A stretch of DNA of 64,000 bases from Nocardia nova NBRC 15556 (lineage in GTDB: Bacteria; Actinomycetota; Actinomycetes; Mycobacteriales; Mycobacteriaceae). The stretch is taken from NCBI RefSeq assembly GCF_001613005.1, contig NZ_BDBN01000055.1, positions 1 to 64,000 on the forward strand, in the 5' to 3' direction. Shown here piece by piece: positions 61,204 to 64,000 of this stretch (the stretch's first letter is position 1; every line of letters starts with the position of its first letter). A program made the position numbers and the translations under genes. Under the pieces are notes generated by a model. That model saw only the letters and a program-made list of their open reading frames with translations, did not search any database and was not told where the DNA came from.

Positions 61204-61974
61204 ATGGTTTCACACAGTGCCGCCGAGGCGTTGCCGGAATGGGAGGCCTTCGCCCGCGCCGTACAGTCGCGCCGGCCCGACGCGGGTACCTGGTGCGAAG
61301 GCTGGACCGTGCGCGATGTCCTGATCCACAACACCGGCAACACGGAGGAGCTTGCCCGGGTGCTCGCCGCCCACGCGGCGGGCAGCCCGGTGCCGACCCG
61401 CGGTTTCGAGGAGCGGGAGGCGCCCTACCGCGCGATGCCGGACGCCGAGTTATGGGCGGCGTTCGTGGACCGGTGCGAACAACTCGTCGAAACCGCCGAG
61501 GTGATCGACACGCTGTCTCCGCTGGAGGCGATCGGCTGGACCGGGCGAACCGTCGCCCCCGACTTCTTCCTCGAGCACATGCGTCAGGAGATGGTGTTGC
61601 ACCGCTGGGATATGACCGGCGACGACGCGACGGCGATCGACATGCTCATGCAGCCGTGGATAACTCGCCACAGTGTGCGCGACGTCGGCCTCCCGTTGCT
61701 CGCGCGCGGCAGCAGGGATATCGATTTCGGCCCCGAGGGCCGCATCGAGGGCCGCTTGCGCGCACCGGGTACCGACGACGTCCTGGTCGTCGCCGAGCCG
61801 GACGGCAACTCCATCGAGTTGGTGCCGCCGCACGGGCAGGCGACGGTGGAAAGCGATCCGGCCGTGCGCGCGCTGTTCCTGTGGGGCCGCCGCCCCGCCG
61901 ATCCGACGCGCTGGCACAGCAGCGCCGGCCCCGAGGAACTGGGCCGGCTGCGCGCGCTGCTCGCCGGATACTGA
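61204..61974 (+). CDS. maleylpyruvate isomerase-type mycothiol-dependent protein
   Basis: The 256-residue protein has the DinB-like N-terminal domain with GTWCEGWTVRDVLIHNTGNT and a metal histidine in MRQEMVLHRWDMTG, then a C-terminal MDMPI-type domain ending ALFLWGRRPADPTRW. GGAGGAG lies six bases before the ATG at 61204, which decides this start over an ATG two codons earlier. Confidence 0.86.
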   Translation: MVSHSAAEALPEWEAFARAVQSRRPDAGTWCEGWTVRDVLIHNTGNTEELARVLAAHAAGSPVPTRGFEEREAPYRAMPDAELWAAFVDRCEQLVETAEVIDTLSPLEAIGWTGRTVAPDFFLEHMRQEMVLHRWDMTGDDATAIDMLMQPWITRHSVRDVGLPLLARGSRDIDFGPEGRIEGRLRAPGTDDVLVVAEPDGNSIELVPPHGQATVESDPAVRALFLWGRRPADPTRWHSSAGPEELGRLRALLAGY

Positions 61975-62038
61975 ATCCCCGTCCATCGGCCGGCGCCGTG
62001 CCGGGATTGCGCACCGCGGGGGCGGGTAGTCCGCGGAG

Positions 62039-63145
62039 ATGGGTGCCGCAACCGATGTCGCCGTGGTCGGAGCCGGAATCGTCGGCCTGGCCACGGCTCA
62101 CGCGCTACGCCGAGCCGGGCTCTCGGTCACCGTGTACGAGTCGGGCCGGCCCGGCGGCGGTCAATCGGCCGGTCAGTCCCGGATCTTCCGCCACGCCCAC
62201 ACCGATCCCCGGCTGGTCGAGATGGCGGTGGCCGCCCGTCGCATCTGGCGCGAGTGGGAAAGCGACTTCGGCACCGAACTGATTTCGCGGGACGGGGCGG
62301 TCGCGCTCGGGGCCGGCGTCGCGGACAAGCTGGAGATCCTGCGGCGGACGCCCGGAGTCGATGCCCGTAGTATCGACGCCGAGGAGCTGGCGACCCGGCT
62401 GCCACCGCTGGCCGACTACGACGGCCCGGCCATGCTGGACGCGACCGGCGGCTCCATCCGCACCGTCGCCGCGATCGACGCACTCACCGATCGCTTGCGC
62501 GATGCGCTGGTCACCGACCACGTCCTCACGCTGCGGCACACCGCCGCCGGGACCGTCGAAGTACGCACCGGCACAACCTGTTCGGAATTCGGCAGCGTCG
62601 TCGTCTGTGCGGGCCGCGGTACCGCGCCGCTGGCCCGGTCACTCGGCCTCGCCCTGCCGGTCCAGGTGTCAGCGCACGTCCGGGTGACCTTCCGCCCGCG
62701 ATCGGCGCCGCCCACCACACTCGCCACGCTGCAGGACAGCAGCGGCGCATTCGGCGAAACCGGCATCTACGCCGCCGCCTTCCCCGGCAACACGCAGTAC
62801 GGGCTCGGACTGAGCGATTCCGTGCCGAGCAGCGACGGCGGATCGGTCGATCCCGCGGCTCTGGCCGGGCTGGCCGACCGCGCCGCCGGCTACGTCTGCC
62901 GCGCACTCCCCGGACTCGCACCCGAACCGGACGGCTATGTGCACTGCTGGGTGACCCGGCTGCCGTGGGGTGAGGACGGTCTGGCCGCCTGGCAGGACGG
63001 CGCCGCCACCTTCCTCGCCGGGCACAATCTGTTCAAACTGGCCCCGGTCCTGGGCGCCACACTGGCCGACAGCATCACCACCGGACAACCCGCCGCCACC
63101 GTGCACCCGTCGCGGCGCCTCGGCGATCCCGCCGCCGACCGGTAG
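62039..63145 (+). CDS. FAD-dependent amine/sarcosine oxidase-like protein
   Basis: The 368-residue DAO-family flavoprotein begins TDVAVVGAGIVGLATAHALR, a GxGxxG FAD motif, and has GQSRIFRHAHTDPRL, the region where sarcosine oxidase and N-methyltryptophan oxidase bind flavin, then a FGETGIYAAAFPGNTQYGL block. Substrate is unknown; it probably oxidises a secondary amine or amino acid and yields H2O2. Confidence 0.88.
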   Translation: MGAATDVAVVGAGIVGLATAHALRRAGLSVTVYESGRPGGGQSAGQSRIFRHAHTDPRLVEMAVAARRIWREWESDFGTELISRDGAVALGAGVADKLEILRRTPGVDARSIDAEELATRLPPLADYDGPAMLDATGGSIRTVAAIDALTDRLRDALVTDHVLTLRHTAAGTVEVRTGTTCSEFGSVVVCAGRGTAPLARSLGLALPVQVSAHVRVTFRPRSAPPTTLATLQDSSGAFGETGIYAAAFPGNTQYGLGLSDSVPSSDGGSVDPAALAGLADRAAGYVCRALPGLAPEPDGYVHCWVTRLPWGEDGLAAWQDGAATFLAGHNLFKLAPVLGATLADSITTGQPAATVHPSRRLGDPAADR

Positions 63146-63243
63146 AGCACTACCGTCGAAAGTACTTAAGCGCGACAGATTCCCGGTCGCCCGGAACTCC
63201 ATAACTTTGTGGTCGGAACGTCACCACCACGAAGGAGAATCCC

Positions 63244-63612
63244 GTGAGCGACATCAACGACCTGGTCGAACGCTACCTCGCCGTCTGGAACGAGACCGAT
63301 CCCACCGCCCGCGCCGCGCAGATCGCCGACCTGCTCACCGACGACGCCGAGTACACCGATCCGCTGGTGTCGGTGCGCGGTCACGCCGGCCTCGACGCGG
63401 CCGTCGCCGCGGTCCAGCAGCAGTTCGCCGGACTGGAATTCGGTCTCGGCGGCCCGATCGACAGCCACCACGGCATCGCCCGCTTCACCTGGCACCTGGG
63501 CCGGCCCGGTGAGGAGCCGCTGGTGATCGGATTCGACGTCGCCGTGCTCGGTGACGACGGCCGCATCCGCCAGATCCTCGGCTTCCTCGACAAGGTGCCC
63601 ACCGGCGCCTGA
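63244..63612 (+). CDS. SnoaL/NTF2-like protein
   Basis: The 122-residue protein has the NTF2-like fold: RYLAVWNETDPTARAAQIAD, DAEYTDPLVSVRGHAGLDA and ARFTWHLG, then VLGDDGRIRQILGFLD. Such proteins are small enzymes or ligand carriers. GAAGGAGAATCCC precedes the GTG. It is followed 45 bp later by an alpha/beta hydrolase, likely one operon. Confidence 0.85.
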   Translation: MSDINDLVERYLAVWNETDPTARAAQIADLLTDDAEYTDPLVSVRGHAGLDAAVAAVQQQFAGLEFGLGGPIDSHHGIARFTWHLGRPGEEPLVIGFDVAVLGDDGRIRQILGFLDKVPTGA

Positions 63613-63656
63613 TCCCTCCCCGACACTTCTCTCCCCCTCCCAGAAAAGGACCGGTC

Positions 63657-64000
63657 ATGTACTTCACCACCACCGACGGAACCACCCTCGCCTACGAGGA
63701 CTACGGCACGGGCGAGCCGATCGTCTTCGTCGCCGGCGCCATGCTCAACACCGAGATGTGGGAGTACCAGATTCCGTACTTCACCGATCGCGGCTACCGC
63801 TGCATCGCCCTCGACCGGCGCGGCCACGGCCGCTCGGATCGCCCGTCCACCGGCTACGACATCGACACCACCGCCGACGATCTCGGTGCCCTGCTCGATC
63901 ATCTCGACCTGCACGACGCCACCCTGGTCGGGCACTCCACCGGCGGCGCGGAGATCGCCCGGTATCTGGCCCGCCACGGTGAGAGCCGCGTCGCCCGAGT
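63657..64000 (+). CDS. alpha/beta hydrolase, C-terminus cut by window edge
   Basis: The visible 114 residues read like a non-heme chloroperoxidase-type hydrolase: YFTTTDGTTLAYEDYGTGEP, ALDRRGHGRSDRPSTGYD, and VGHSTGGAEIARYLARHG with the nucleophile. AGAAAAGGACC precedes the ATG. It is in the same direction as the SnoaL gene. Confidence 0.88.
   Translation, partial: MYFTTTDGTTLAYEDYGTGEPIVFVAGAMLNTEMWEYQIPYFTDRGYRCIALDRRGHGRSDRPSTGYDIDTTADDLGALLDHLDLHDATLVGHSTGGAEIARYLARHGESRVAR

Noticed and set aside
1..64000. Search for CRISPR arrays, transposases, integrases, tRNA and rRNA
   Set aside because: No regularly spaced direct repeats, no DDE or recombinase motifs and no cloverleaf were found by reading; gene remnants exist, but no mobile element was seen beside them.

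Overview
The window is high-GC actinobacterial DNA, and the gene content points to a Nocardia-like member of the Mycobacteriales. Markers are mycothiol-dependent (maleylpyruvate isomerase-type) enzymes, an F420-type LLM oxidoreductase and a PPOX/F420-type protein, DUF5994, DUF6131 and DUF6461 proteins, a CYP125-type steroid P450 with a KstR-type operator, and an IdeR-type iron box. No tRNA, rRNA, CRISPR array or insertion sequence was seen.

Layout. 0-4.3 kb: a winged-helix regulator coupled to a 7Fe ferredoxin, small proteins, a cold-shock protein with a strong terminator, and a MerR regulator. 4.8-10.3 kb: a cell-envelope acyltransferase, a secreted esterase, DUF6461 and PPOX proteins. 10.8-19.6 kb: a TetR/amidase divergent pair with paired operators, AraC/metallo-beta-lactamase divergent genes, a DUF1254 protein, an orphan terpene synthase and a PAS-GGDEF protein.

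19.7-39.2 kb is the core of the window, a large catabolic island. It holds a CYP125-like P450 and three parallel 'hydroxylate the ring, then cleave it' modules: (1) MhpA-like flavin hydroxylase, extradiol dioxygenase, FAH-fold hydrolase and acyl-CoA synthetase; (2) MhpA-like hydroxylase, extradiol dioxygenase and C-C hydrolase, with a second hydrolase divergent; (3) HsaA-, HsaC- and KshA-like steroid enzymes plus a 45-residue CxxC protein. Within modules 1 and 2 nearly all genes overlap by ATGA or GTGA. Two paralogous TetR regulators sit in the island, and five 14-bp sites of the form TGA-N8-TCA lie in its three control regions. Reductase partners and the lower hydratase/aldolase pathway are not in the window.

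39.2-46.3 kb: an LLM oxidoreductase, an NAD(P)-binding protein, a zinc-independent alcohol dehydrogenase, several gene remnants, a secreted glycine-rich protein and small membrane proteins. 46.6-54.3 kb: a molybdenum hydroxylase operon (FAD subunit, fused 2Fe-2S/Mo subunit, double ABM-domain membrane protein, an unrecognised 359-residue protein and a nucleoside deaminase), followed by a PucR-type regulator. The deaminase is fused tail-to-tail with an antisense tatA, which looks like a deletion junction. 54.5-64 kb: a HAD phosphatase, alpha/beta hydrolases, a nitroreductase, very small membrane or acidic proteins, DedA, a hydrolase gene apparently under IdeR control, and a flavin amine-oxidase-type enzyme. 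Both window ends cut genes.
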